The notes below the pieces were generated by a model. The model was given only the letters and a program-made list of their open reading frames with translations, was not told the DNA's origin and made no database searches. DNA of 64,000 nucleotides, from assembly GCF_000687475.1 (NCBI RefSeq), contig NC_057319.1:1736001-1800000 (forward strand). The letters are read 5' to 3'. Source of the DNA: Ustilaginoidea virens (lineage: Eukaryota; Ascomycota; Sordariomycetes; Hypocreales; Clavicipitaceae). The position numbers were made by a program, and so were the translations under genes. The stretch's first letter is position 1, and every line of letters begins with the position of its first letter. Of this stretch, positions 36,063 to 47,992 are shown in pieces.

Positions 36063-36719
36063 ATGAAGAGTCAGATCGCCTTTCTTGCCTTTGCCGTGGC
36101 CGGGGCTTTGGCAAGCCCAGCGCCCATAAAGGGCAAGAGCAATGCCGTCTCAGAGGTTGACGACCTGGGCACCGCTGACTCCTCCGGCCTGGACGACACC
36201 CCCCCCACGACGCAGTTCCCCGATGATGGCTTAGGATCGACTGACCCAGCCGACTCGGGCTTCGGCTCCGGGTCCGGCGACGCCGGCACGGGCACGGGCA
36301 TCGACAGCGTCGGTGATGGCTCCGTGGCTGACGCCGGCTCTTCCACTGCCGGCTCTTCCAGTACCGGCTCTTCCGCTGCCGCTGGTGGCACGATAGGGGT
36401 GAGTCGGGACGAGACCTAAGCGCGCAAACGGCTCGGTGGCTAATCCTCCGCGCAGACGTGCAAGAAGAAGAAGAACACGTGCGTTGTGAAGAAGACCAAG
36501 AGCGCCGACACGAGCGACCTGGTGAGGCGCATCATCGACGAGTTGGTCAGCAAGGCCAAGGGCAAGGGCAAGGGCAAGGGCAAGTGCTCCAAGGCCGCAC
36601 CGGTAAGTTTCCGCCACGCGCAGCCGCGAAGGCTTGCAAGGCCACGATGCTGACTTGTGCAGTGTACCCGGGACGGCAACTCGTGCTCGCTGTCGGGAAA
36701 AACTGCCGAGTGCACTTAG
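36063..36719 (+). CDS. Small secreted Ser/Gly/Lys-rich protein with six cysteines (effector-like)
   Basis: Three exons, 36063-36398, 36456-36602 and 36663-36719, all phase 0. Intron 1 (57 bp) has donor GTGAGT and branch GGCTAAT; intron 2 (60 bp) has donor GTAAGT and branch GCTGAC. The product is 179 aa. A clear signal peptide (MKSQIAFLAFAVAGALA) is followed by an acidic, Ser/Gly/Thr-rich region rich in short repeats such as AGSSTAGSSSTGSS, then a strongly basic part with KKKKN and a KG repeat. Six cysteines, all in the last 65 residues (TCKK, TCVV, GKCSK, CTRD, NSCS, ECT), could form three disulfides. Size, secretion and cysteines fit candidate effectors or cell-surface proteins, but no family is recognised. 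TATA-like element 147 bp upstream. The splice signals are textbook. Confidence 0.82.
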
Positions 36720-39170
36720 CGGCGCAGGAGGGCAGGATAAACGACGGCTTGAAGGGACGGGGCACGCCTGTTTTGGGGGAAGGGGGGGTTACTGGTTTGC
36801 AGACTGCATTATGTTATATGGACGCTCGTTGTGCAAGATGGAACATATATATACGCTCGTTGAAAGAGGTTGGCTTGCCTTGTGCCTTGAATATCAAGCA
36901 ATCATGTTTGTGATTCAATTCCCACTGTCCGAGGGGGGTTGTGGATGAGAGCCGTGCGATGAATCGCAAGGGCGGCTTCGCAAAGATCGGCCGCGGTCCG
37001 TCTCCTGTGGCAATGAACATGACGTCTCCGGGTTGCGAGCAAACCTGGTATCCTGGTAATGGAGGGAATCAGATGGGGCAGGTGATGGGCTTGTCCTTGT
37101 CACAGCGGCCAAGCGTATCCCTTCACGGAGGCTATCTTGGGTTTCAGTAATGTATACATGACCTACCCCTTCCGGGCTTCGGTTCGGCTAACCAGGGCCT
37201 GAAATGGACAAGAGCACGCGGCTCTCTTCAAGCCTCGGCGCGTGTGCGGAGCCATACAGTTGCAGGGCTAAGATGACGGCGCGGACCAGGGAGCAAAGAA
37301 GGCTACGGCGGCCTGCTCCAAAGAATGTAATGAGCGGCAGATACATCGAGGAGGCCACGACAACACTTTCGCTTCTAACCCATGGGGGAGGGGTGTCGAT
37401 CCCGGCCCAAGGTGCAGTCTGCAAGCGGAAGCAGTACACGGGGAAATAGCTGGGACGTGGCACTTTTGGTCGAGGCGGCGTGGATTCTGGAAGCCAATCT
37501 GCTTTTCAGGATTCCCAAGGGAAACCAGACAGGTTTGACGTGCGCGTGCTGCAACTACGCATGACTGAGATATGGGGCAGACCCTTTGACACACCATTCC
37601 TTGTGTTTCAGAAGAGGGGTGATTCGGCTGGAGTCTGGGCCTTGACCAACCCGTCGCGAGCCGGGCTAAACTCCCAGGTAGCGTCATGTACGCGTGAAAA
37701 GCATTTGCCATCCGTATCCGTGAGAGATACGTCGCTTATATCTACAGACACGCCCTGACGCGGCGAGGCGGTTTGGGAGTGTCCAATTCGCAGTTCAAGG
37801 CCGAGAAGCACATCATATCGATGCTTCACTGTGGAATGAAGCAATGAACTAGCGACTGAAGAAGTCACTGCCCCGTTTGCTAGCTTGCGAGGGGTGCCGG
37901 GAGGGCTGTCCTGGGTTCGAGCTGGGGCAAAAAGGCCGAGTCGGTATCCCTACGGCTGGTTCGCTGCATCTCAGCGATTCCTTGCACATTGTAGGCTTGC
38001 TTCCTCGGAGCTGTTCGATGGCTTTGCAAGGATGGGGCTCACTTATTCCCCCAAGGAAGCCAAAGGGCCGCAGGTGAAAGATGCAGCCCGGGCCTGGCAT
38101 GGGTAATGGGTGGCTATACACGACATGGCACTCTCGACTTGCAAGACGACGCCTGATACATTCAGCTTGCACGCGTTTGCGCCGTGGCCAAGCTGCCAGC
38201 CAAACCCTCCAGGGCGCACTACAGGATGGCTGTAGAATAGTCATGCAACAGCCACGGCACGGTAATTTCTTCAGGTACGTAGTGGACAGGTGAATGGCCA
38301 TCCGAGGTGATTCGATAGATGCGCCGTGCCTAACCGGGACCAGACCCCGGTGATAATCCCCTTCCAAGAACGGAGTCTCCGATGAGCGTTGCCGCCTATG
38401 TATGAAGGAGGGCGGAATAGACAAGGCATGCCGCGGAGCAGTCGTTTCGGGCCTTCACGTGCATGGTGTCGGCAAGGAACGGACGGCATCACGACGCCAC
38501 CATGTCGCGGATGAGATGCCCGCTTGTCCTGGGCCATGTCGGCAGGTGTAAGTCAGGCCGCGCTCCCGGTCGGCCGTCTTTGTGAATCCAGCTCGTGGAG
38601 GTACCGCCGGCGAAAGGCTCGGGGTTTGAAGTACGAAGTACGAGGTTTAAGAGGTGGACTTGTCGCGAGATTGCCGATATCTGTGCAGAAATGCTGGGTT
38701 TTGGTAACCTCTCCTCTTCACGTTCCTTGTCGAGACTTTTGACAGCTTCCATTGCTTCGGCTCAGGAGGCTTTGCAAAACCAGCACGACGGACGGCTCGC
38801 CATATCGGGCCGCAATTGGAGAAGACGAAGAGTGGAAAAAAAAAAGAGAGACAGAGGGGGGAGTGGTTGCAAACGGGAAGAGAAAAAGAAAGAAGAGAAA
38901 GAAAAAGAAAAGAAAGGGAAAAGGAAGGGGGCCGGAGCCATGGAGGTCCAAGTCAATGCAACGCAAGGCAACCCGTGACACAAGCATCATGCCGGGTCCC
39001 AAGGACGGCCTTGTCATGCACCCCGGTTGTCAACCTGGTGATCGACGCACAGCGCCAAGGGATTGCCAGGGATTTCCGCCAAATGCAGCGTGTCCGTCTC
39101 CCCGCTGACGTTTCATGTACCATGTGCCATGTGCCAGGTACGATGCACGATATGAGACTACATATCAACC
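36720..39170. other. Intergenic region up to the transposon nest, no supported gene
   Basis: 2.45 kb of normal composition ending in an A/G-rich stretch (38835-38935). ORFs of up to about 190 codons overlap on both strands without any recognisable protein. Composition changes abruptly at about 39200. Confidence 0.5.
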
Positions 39171-39228
39171 GACCTATGCCCCCCCCTTGTCATTCGACCC
39201 CCCCATAATAACTTAACTGACCTGACCA
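39171..39228 (+). repeat. Left terminal inverted repeat (58 bp)
   Basis: Pairs with 48489-48546 on the other strand; contains two C blocks around TTGTCATTCG, then ATAATAACTTAACTGACC. Confidence 0.85.
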
Positions 39229-39329
39229 AGGCTCTTTCCTAATATAGAGATACGCTAATAAAGAGTAGTGGATCCTTTAATCTACAGTAGCCACTAGACT
39301 ATAAGTATCTTTATATATATTTTCCTATA

Positions 39330-39634
39330 GGAGGTGACTTCTATTATATTTTTACTAGGTATCCCTACCTAAGAACCTAATATTAAAAGTAAATAAAGTA
39401 CCTTTATATAGACTTTTCTATAGAAAGTGACTTCCTTTCTTTTTACTAGGTAGGTACTTAGGTACTTAGGTATTATAGTAGAAAAAAGTACCTTTATATA
39501 TATTTTTCTATATAAAGTGACTTCTAATACTTCTATTAAGTGCCTAGTACCTAGGTACCTAAGTACCTACCTATTTAGTAGGTACTAGGGATAGAAAGAG
39601 AGGTAGATACCTTTATATATATATTTCTATATAA
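39330..39634 (+). repeat. Degenerate tandem repeats, left block
   Basis: About three units sharing AAAGTGACTTC, TTTTTACTAGGTA and TACCTTTATATA segments; continues after the gypsy insertion at 48237-48440 with two clearer units. Confidence 0.7.
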
Positions 39635-39878
39635 TATTACGGGCTCGGGCTACGCCCGTGCCATAATATAGCTAGGACTCGGGCTGCGCCCGCGTCTAGC
39701 CTAAGAAGGGCAATAGACAGAGTCACGGGACTATACTAAGACTCCGATACGTATTATAATCGAGATATAAATAGACTAGATAGAAGGTTCCTATTTAAAT
39801 CCTTTTCCTTCCTCTTTAGTCTATTTAATATATATTACTAACGCCTATTCGCAGCCGCCCTAGGGCTAGTCCGTTATA
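39635..39878 (+). repeat. 5' LTR of gypsy element
   Basis: 244 bp; same family as 47993-48236 and 57065-57308. Confidence 0.95.
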
Positions 39879-40299
39879 TTTAAATAGACTCTCTCAGCCT
39901 TGCTATTATAACCCCGTATTATAGAACCAATAATATAAGCGTTACACGATATCGAAATAAGCACGCCTAATAAGATAAGGGCAGACGGCATAGGGCAGCA
40001 GCGCCCCCGACGTAATATATACACCTAAATGCAGCAACTTTCCGAGGGAATGCAATAAATTTAATCGCAGATAAACTCTTTATAGGCCTATCTTGTAGAG
40101 TAGGCGAGTAAACCCTAACCGGAATACTAACCGGTCCTAGTAATACAATAGGGCAGACCTATCCCCTTTACTACTCTCGATACGGCTTATACCTAACCTA
40201 AATATAAGCCGATCCCAATAGGGGACCCTTTTAATAGTAAAAAGATAATATTTATAGCCTAGCGAACCTTTATATAATATAAACTTAAGGTCAATAAGG

Positions 40300-41100
40300 A
40301 CTTTATTAGGGACGAAAAGATATAGTAGATATTTATCTTTTAAAACCTATCTTCTATAGTCTAATTATAAATCGCAGCCTTTTTCGAGAATAGTAAGGCC
40401 TATGATTATAATATAATAAAATTCTTTAAATACCTTTAATATTTCTTTAAGGATCTATATCGATAGGATTATATAATTACTAAACTTAAGTACTCTTTAC
40501 ACTAAGGCCTTAAAGAACTTTTTACTACCTTCTTTATCTAGTTTAAAGAAAAGCTAGCGCTTATAAAAGGAATTAGCTAGCCTAAAAAAGTAAAACTTAA
40601 ATACCTCCGTTCCGCATTAAATGCTAAAATAGCCGATAAGATTATCGGACTTAGGGTCTCCTATAATAACTACTACCTAGTAGTTAACTGCTATTATTAG
40701 ATCGCTATTAACCTTAAGACTAATATAACGATTAAGCGCTACTTTAATCCTCCTCGCGACTAATAAAATAATAACTAGGATATAGAGGGTAATATATAGA
40801 TAATAGGTATTAACTAGTTTGCTTTAAAGAGTAAGCAATATATAGCTAAATAGGTCTTATAAGAGGTCTTTAACGAGTAATAGAAGAAGGATCTATACCT
40901 TTATTATAGTGCTTCTACCTACTATATATAGAAATACTATTTGTAAAAGGCCTATAGATTAAGAATAGTTAAAATAGCTATAGTAGACTCTTAGGCTACT
41001 AAGGATAATAATAGCGATAATACTTAAGGAAAAAAATAGCCTTTAAGTTTAATCTCGCGAGAGGGCTTAAAGTATATACTAAAAACCCTAATTAATTATA
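40300..41100 (+). pseudogene. Gypsy gag remnant
   Basis: The + strand reads gag-like helical sequence (AFFENSKAYDYNIIKFFKYL, LKELFTTFF, FKEKLALIKGI) broken by TAG/TAA that stand where Gln or Trp codons are expected. A zinc-knuckle-like segment near 40.9 kb has tyrosines at the cysteine positions, as TGC to TAC would give. The gag start was not fixed. Confidence 0.7.
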
Positions 41101-43857
41101 AAAAGGACTTTATATAAGAGAGATAAAAAAAATTATAAAATATATAGATAAACACCCCTTTTTAATACCAATATTATATAAATCTTATACTTTTATTAAT
41201 ACCTTAATCGACTCGGGTTATAATTACTATAGTACTATAAGCGAAAAAATAGTGTAATAGTTAGGTCTCTAACCTATCCGCCTATTATAATATAGGGAAA
41301 TCGGAACGGCAGTAGAGATTTAAAGCCGTTTAGGGGAATGCAAAAAAGTAACTTCCTTTATTATGCATATTATTCGTATAGATATTAATATTAATAGCTA
41401 GCCTTCTATAGTTATACTTTATATAATCCTAGGCCTTACCTATAATATTATCTTAGGTCTCCTTTAGATGGAATACCGTAATATAATATTATAAGCAAAA
41501 CGATATTAGATATAGATCGGAGTAGTAAGTAATTTTATTATTTAGGAATTAGCAATATAGCAGTCTAGCCCTATTATGGTTAATATTTTTAGTTTAGTCT
41601 TCTATAGTATACTTTAGCAGGCGAAGCATTCTAAGGACTAATCGACCTCTTTTATTACTATAAGCCTATAAGAGATAATATATATCCTTTATATTACGCT
41701 TCTGCTATATTAAGACTTTATACTATCTCTATAGAAGCTGTGGGTATTACCCCTAAAGTTATAGGAATTTAATAACCTATTTAATAAAGAAAAGGCCTTT
41801 AGCCTTCCTCTATACTAGGGTATATTAGACTATTATATTTAGCTTAAAAAGGCCTCGGATAAGAGTATACTAGACCTACCTTAAGGCCTATTATATAATA
41901 TACCATAAGACTAGCTACTTAAGGTTTAGAGATAAGTAACTAACCTTATAGATAAAGGATAAATTTAGGCAAGCTCTTTATTAGTAGTAGCTTTAGTCCT
42001 CCTAACTAGGAAGGGGAATAAAGGGTGGCATTTTTATATAGATTACTAAGCCCTAAATAAGGTTATAGCCTAAGACTAATACCCCCTCCTACTAATTAAG
42101 GAGACCCTATAATCTTTATCCTAAGTAAAATAGTTTACTAAGGTCGATATATACGCAGCATTCTATAAAATCTATATTGCAGAAGGCGATAAATACCTTA
42201 TTGTATTCTATATGCGATTTAGCCTTTTTAAGTAGCTTATAACGCCCTTTAGCCTTATTAGAGCCCTTATAATATTCTAATAATATATTAATAGGGCCTT
42301 AGGGAATACACTTAGCGATTTTGCGACTATATACTTTAATAATATCTTTATTTATATCTTAGGATTAAAGGAGGATTATATAAAATGCATTAAGGATATA
42401 CTCTAACGACTTTAAGATACTAATCTTAACCTAGACTTAGAGAAGTATAATTTTACTATAATAGAGGTCTGGTATTTAGGTTATATTATAATAATAGGAA
42501 AAGAGATCTATTTAGACCTTAAAAAGATTAAGGCTATTTAGAACTAGGAAGCCCCTATAAAACTAAAGGGGGTCTAAAGCTTCCTTAGCTTTATAAATTT
42601 TTATTGCGATTTTATTTTTAATTTCTCTTGATTCGCTAAACCCTTAATTAAGTTAATAAAGAAAAGGGTTCCCTTCTAGTAGTTAGATAAAGAAGAGGAG
42701 GCATTTTAAGCGCTTAAGAATTACTTTATTTTATACTTAATTCTTATTTAATAAGACCCTAATAAAAAGATAATTCTTAAAATAGATAGCTTTAGTACTA
42801 TTCTTAGTAGCTACCTCTCTTAAATTAAGGAGGATAAAGTCCTCTACCCTATTATATACTATTCTATATATTTAATAGATACTAAATGGAATTATATAAT
42901 TTATAATAAAGAGCTCTTTACTATTATCTTTTATTTTAAGGTATAATTAGCTAAACTCCGATCGGTAGCCTCTTTATTTACTATCCTTATAGACTATAAG
43001 AATCTAAAGTATTTTACTCGACCCTATAAGATATTAAAATAGCAGGCTAAATAGGCTGAAATACTAATACTCTTTAATTTCTATCTCTAGTATAGGCTAG
43101 GGTTATAAACTTAATGCCTAAACGCCCTATCTTAATAAGAATAAAAAGCTAGTAGTATAATACTAAAGATTAGCTAAATCTTAAAACTGCTATCGATTTT
43201 AATACTCTATCCAGATTTAACTACTAAACCGGTTCCTATAGCTATACCTTTAGGATTTAGCTTACCTAATAGCTTATATATTTTTGCCGACTCTTACCTT
43301 TAGACACTCTAGGATTAAGCTATAGCTAAAGATAAAACGTATAGGGTATATTAGGAAGTAATAGTAAAAGGCAAAAGATACTTTCCGACTAAGGCTTTAA
43401 TAAAGGAATAAATTATAGATTACACCCTAAATACTTATAGTATACTTCTCTATTAGGGATGGATATAACTCCTATCTTTTAAACCCCTAACTACTATAGT
43501 TATATAGCGATACTATAAATTACCTACTATAGACTATCTAGGGAAGAATATTACATTCTAATTATTATATTAAGATTACTACTTTAATAATATATCTTTA
43601 GCGGTAACGAGATATATCTAGAATTACTAATACTATAGGGTATATAAGAGCCAATAATTACGCTAAAGCCTATTATAGCTATTACCTATCTTAGACCGAT
43701 TTTAGTCGTAGATTTCTATCGACTTTATAATAGATCTTCCTATATATAATATATCTAACCTACGATTCCTTATAGTTATTACTAATTGCCTATCGAAGTA
43801 TATCTAGCTTAAGGCAATATACTCTATTGCAATTCTTAAGGTCACTATAAAAGCAGA
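41100..43857 (+). pseudogene. Gypsy pol remnant, part 1 (protease, RT, RNase H, integrase N-part)
   Basis: A protease-like TLIDSGYNYYSTISE lies near 41.2 kb. The RT active site at 42332-42343 reads YFNN followed by IFIYILGLKEDYIKCIKDIL; the expected pair of aspartates is Asn-Asn, exactly what GATGAT to AATAAT (two TG to TA changes) gives. Integrase core (SIDFIIDLP-like) is at about 43.72 kb. The frame runs into the insertion at 43858 and resumes at 44577 in the same sense. Confidence 0.8.
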
Positions 43858-44576
43858 GCCTTACTAGCTAGCTAGATGGCACAAGACTGTCTGCGACCTA
43901 TGAACTAATCTTAGTATAAATACTAGATTTTTCACCAAGTCCTAAGACTATACAAGTGCTATAAAGCAGGGCAAGTGTAAAGGCAAGGCAAATATAAGAT
44001 AACCAGAAACGCAGGGAAGGTGGGAGTTAAGAGGCATATAGTGCATTAACAGACTCGATTGTGCTGCCCTTCTACTATCTAGAAAGAAGGGGAAAAGCTA
44101 TCCTATATATACACGAAGGAGGGGTGGGCCCAGGCATCCAAGGTAGCCAGTAAGAAAGCTCCCCGTAATGCTCGCTATGATACGTCAGCAACCCCGCTAT
44201 ATCCGACCTTTCCAACCACCCTAACCACCGCACTAGTAATTAGTCACCGCACTAGTAACTAACCACCACACTAGTGGACTAGCCACCACGCTAGTAGGCC
44301 ACCACGCTAATTTAGCAATGCCACACCACGCTAGTGGGCCGCCACCACGCTAGTAGGCAACCACGCTAATTTAGCAATGCCACACCTTTTTTAATAAGGC
44401 CTACCTTACTTGATATACAGTAAATAATCTACTGAAAATCCTAAGGTAAAAGGCAAAGGCCTAAGGTTGGTAAGACTACCGTAAGTCCAAGAGGCGGTAT
44501 AAGGGCCAGAAGGTTAGTAGGCCAGTAGGGCATAAGGCCAGCAGCCTAGTAGGCTACTATAGGATTTTAACATACT
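43858..44576. mobile_element. 719-bp non-RIPed insertion within gypsy integrase
   Basis: Bounded by a 13-bp direct repeat CTATAAAAGCAGA (43845-43857 and 44577-44589). Removing the insert and one repeat restores the integrase reading (VTIKAE then DYIE). The insert is CA-rich, unlike the host, with short internal repeats of ACCACGCTAGT and GCTAATTTAGCAATGCCACACC. It has no long ORF and no obvious poly-A or clear inverted ends. The long target duplication suggests target-primed insertion (SINE or short LINE derivative), but the class is open. Confidence 0.75.
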
Positions 44577-45640
44577 CTATAAAAGCAGAAGACTATATAG
44601 AATAGTTCTAATAATACTAATAGTATTTCTATAGGTTCCCTAAAGAAATTATTAGCAACTAAGGGTCTAACTAGGTAAGATAATTTTAGACTATACTTTA
44701 TAATTTAATTGGGATTAAATAATTCCTCTTGACTATATATTACCTTTAGACCGATAGTAGTATAGAATAGATAAATTAAGAGGTCTAGGCTATCTTATAT
44801 ATTATAGTCTCCTTTAACTAATATAACTAGCTAAAATACCTTATAGTATATCAATTAGCGTTAAATAACTAGATATTATTAGTAACTGGTTTTAGTCTTA
44901 ATCGGCTCCTTAATAGATTTAATATTCTAATAATTATATTGCCTCTAAATATAATATTAAGTTTAACGACCCTAAAAAGGTAGGCCGCCCTATTTTTAGC
45001 TATCCTCTATAAGGGATAAAAAGTAACTTAGGCCGCTATCGCCTTTATATAGTAGCAATAGTAAGATTTAACTAACCGTTTGTATTATCCGGTAGAATAT
45101 TTTTAAATTAGGGATTAGGTATAGCTTACCTTATATAATATTAAAATAAACCAGCCTTATAAAAAGCTCGATTAGGTCTCGGCAAAATATATAGTTATAG
45201 CTATATTATCTCTGCTTAATATCCGACTCGATATCCTATAGGGTATTTACCTAATTTTTTATATTAATCTAATCGAATAAGCGGCTTTTAATTTACTATT
45301 AAGCCAAAAAATAACTAATATATAACTTAATCCCCTACTTGTATTACCCTAAGACTCTAATCGGCTATATAAAGAATATAAAATAGAAGAGATTTTAGCT
45401 ATAAAAAATACTTAAGGTCAAAGGTAGAACCGTAATATACTTATAAAATAGAAAAGATATAATTTACCTATATAAGAACCCCTAAAGAACTTCTTAGAGA
45501 TAGTAGTATAAAAGGTATTTAAGGCTAAATAAAAAGATATTCGGATATATAATAGACCTATATAGCCTTAAGATCGGATTTTAGATTTATAACCTTAATA
45601 TCGTCTAATAATATAAAAAAAAAAAAAAAACTAATCTTTT
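44577..45640 (+). pseudogene. Gypsy pol remnant, part 2 (integrase C-part and chromodomain)
   Basis: Integrase resumes with FPKEIISN (from a DxGS-type site) and TIYY-QTDSSIEQ. At 45377-45500 a chromodomain is readable: YKIEEILAIKNT, then NILIK-stop-KRYNLPI-stop-EPLKNFLE; both stops sit at the conserved tryptophans, as TGG to TAG or TAA would give. Chromodomains of chromoviruses direct integration to methylated H3K9 chromatin. A poly-A tract follows at about 45614-45629. Confidence 0.8.
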
Positions 45641-47992
45641 TCTTTTTTAGTAAAGCAATCTAATAAGTTTTAGTATTTATTTTTCGTTCTTAGTAACTCT
45701 AGCCCTATTCCTATATTTATTAATTCCTACTCCCTTTATTATTCTTACCCTTATCGGTATTCCCCTACCCTCCTATAGGATTTAGCGGGGGGGCATATAG
45801 GGGAAGGGGGGGGACTATTATATAATAGGGCAAAAAAGGCAGTAGCGGCATTAGTAGTATAATAGGCGGATACTAACTAGGAATAGTATAGCTCGCATAC
45901 CTATAATAGGGTATAATAGGTCTAGAGGGATATACTTATAATGTTAGGCCGGCAGTAATAGAACCGGCCTCAGCTAATAGCGCGATCGTTAGTATAAGAG
46001 CCTAAGGTAAGGCTATACCAGCATATAGGAAGGATACTAACCAAGGGGAAGTAGGTAGAGCATAAAGCATAGGTATAGTAGGGGTAACCTAATGCATAAA
46101 GCTAGTTATTACTTCTATTATAATCTGTATATCTTATTATTGCTTTGCGAGTAATTATATAATAGGCGCTATAGAGTTACCGCTAGCTTATCGGGACCTA
46201 GTAATTAAGGTAGAGGGAATAATAGTCGTTATAAGCGCAGCAGGAGTTAACCCGCCTATATTAGCAGCTAAAGCGTATATAGAAAAGGCTATTATAATAT
46301 ACTCTTACGCTATAGCCTATAGTTTATCCTATTAACGATATAGTATATTAAACTTAAGGTAAAGATAGGCTTTTCGGCCTAGGATATCTCCTACCTTTAG
46401 ACGGGCGGCCTCCTTAATGCTTTATTTCTTTTACGCCATATAGACGATATACTTTATTACCCGCTATAGTTAGGGATTTATCGATATTATATACTCGCAC
46501 TAGATATATATCTTATATTTTTAATAGTATTGAATATAAGCCTAAAAGCGACCGGACTATATATAGACGATATATTCTCTAGTATCTATAGTATACTGCA
46601 TATAGGCGATATAGGCACACTCTACCTCTTTAATATTATTAGTATTTAATCCTTTAGAATCCCTTTAAATAAGGAACTCTCTTATAATATACTTCTTCTA
46701 TAACTATCGATATAACGATCTAATAGTAGGTAAGGGCAGTATTTTCCTAGCGCGCGAAAGGGTCTAGGGCATAATAGCAGACGAGGAGGGAGCTAATATT
46801 TTTCTAGATAGGGTCTTTAGGGTAATAGCCGTTAAAGAAGAAGCTTTTATTAGTATTACCCCTATCGATAATAGGACTCCTATATAAAAAGGGGTAGGAG
46901 AATAAAAGGGCGATAATAAGGCTCCTATATTAGGCAATAAAGGCTTTACCAGACTCTTATTATTATTAGAAATAATAATAAGCTTAAAGCTAAGGGAGGA
47001 AATATGCGACCATCCTAAAGAAGGTATAGACTATAGCAGCCGCGATAGTATTTCTAGCTAGGAACCTTTTTTACGCTTAGTACTTCTAGAGCCTTTAGTA
47101 AATGCTTAGGATAGACCTAATAGGGTCACAGGAGGGTCTTAGGCAATAGGCATATTCCTATCTATTAGTCCTCTAGACGATATAGCGATAAATCTAATGT
47201 AATAGCAAATAGGGGGGGGACCTAAATACCTATTAGTACCAGACGATTTACTATACAGACTTAAGATAAACGATCTAGGAACTTTCGATAGTGTAACTCT
47301 ATTAGTAGGGACGATTCTTATAATAGTAGTAATGCTGTAGACTTACTATTAGGAATAATAGCCTTAGTAATGGTAGGCATAAAGATAGAGAGAGGGAGAA
47401 AAAAGTGCAAAAGAGAAGTAGATAAAGGAAGAAGCCTTAGTATAGACGGATTTCTGAAAATACCTATTAGTACCGGACGATTTACTATATAGACCTAATA
47501 CAAACGATCTAGGAACTTTCGATAGCGTAACTCCGTTAGTAGGGACGATTCTTACGATAGTAGTAATACTATAGACTTACTATTAGGAATAATGGCCTTA
47601 GTAATAGTAGGTATAGGGATGGAGAGAGGGAGAAAGAAGTATAAAAGAGAAGTAGATAAAGGAAGAAGCCTTAGTATAGATAGATTTCCGACCGATAGCT
47701 AGCGATAAAATTTTTCTGCTTCGCAATAGCTACGATATAGTTCCTTCCAGCTAATAGCACTACGACCGGCTTCGATAAGATTCCATTACGTCTGCCTAAA
47801 GCATACCGACTTTAGCCCCTGCTATATTTACATCGGTCACATATTGGCATATCTACACGCCCGATTGTTATCCTATATATCTAATTAAGGTTATTTTCGA
47901 GGGCTATAAGAAGTTTTAATTGGGGGGCGATATACGCAGGGGATAATATCGGATAGTTTATTCTTCTGCCTCCGAGGAGGAGGAGGGGGGTA
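45640..47992. other. Unexplained 2.3-kb 3' region of the gypsy element
   Basis: Lies between the chromodomain and the 3' LTR. It includes a G-rich block near 45787-45814 and a perfect-phase 234-bp tandem duplication at 47224-47691. On the minus strand near 46.4-46.7 kb a fairly open, hydrophobic reading is visible, but no family is recognised. The last ~270 bp recur next to the third LTR at 57309-57485, so this belongs to the element and is not a later insertion. Confidence 0.6.
47224..47691. repeat. 234-bp direct tandem duplication
   Basis: Unit 1 starts 47224, unit 2 starts 47458; both begin AAATACCTATTAGTACC and run to GGATTTC/AGATTTC. Differences are mostly C/T and G/A transitions, so the duplication predates at least part of the RIP. 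Confidence 0.9.

Noticed and set aside
37905..37935. GGTTCGAG resembling a tRNA T-loop
   Set aside because: The flanking stem does not pair and no upstream cloverleaf fits.
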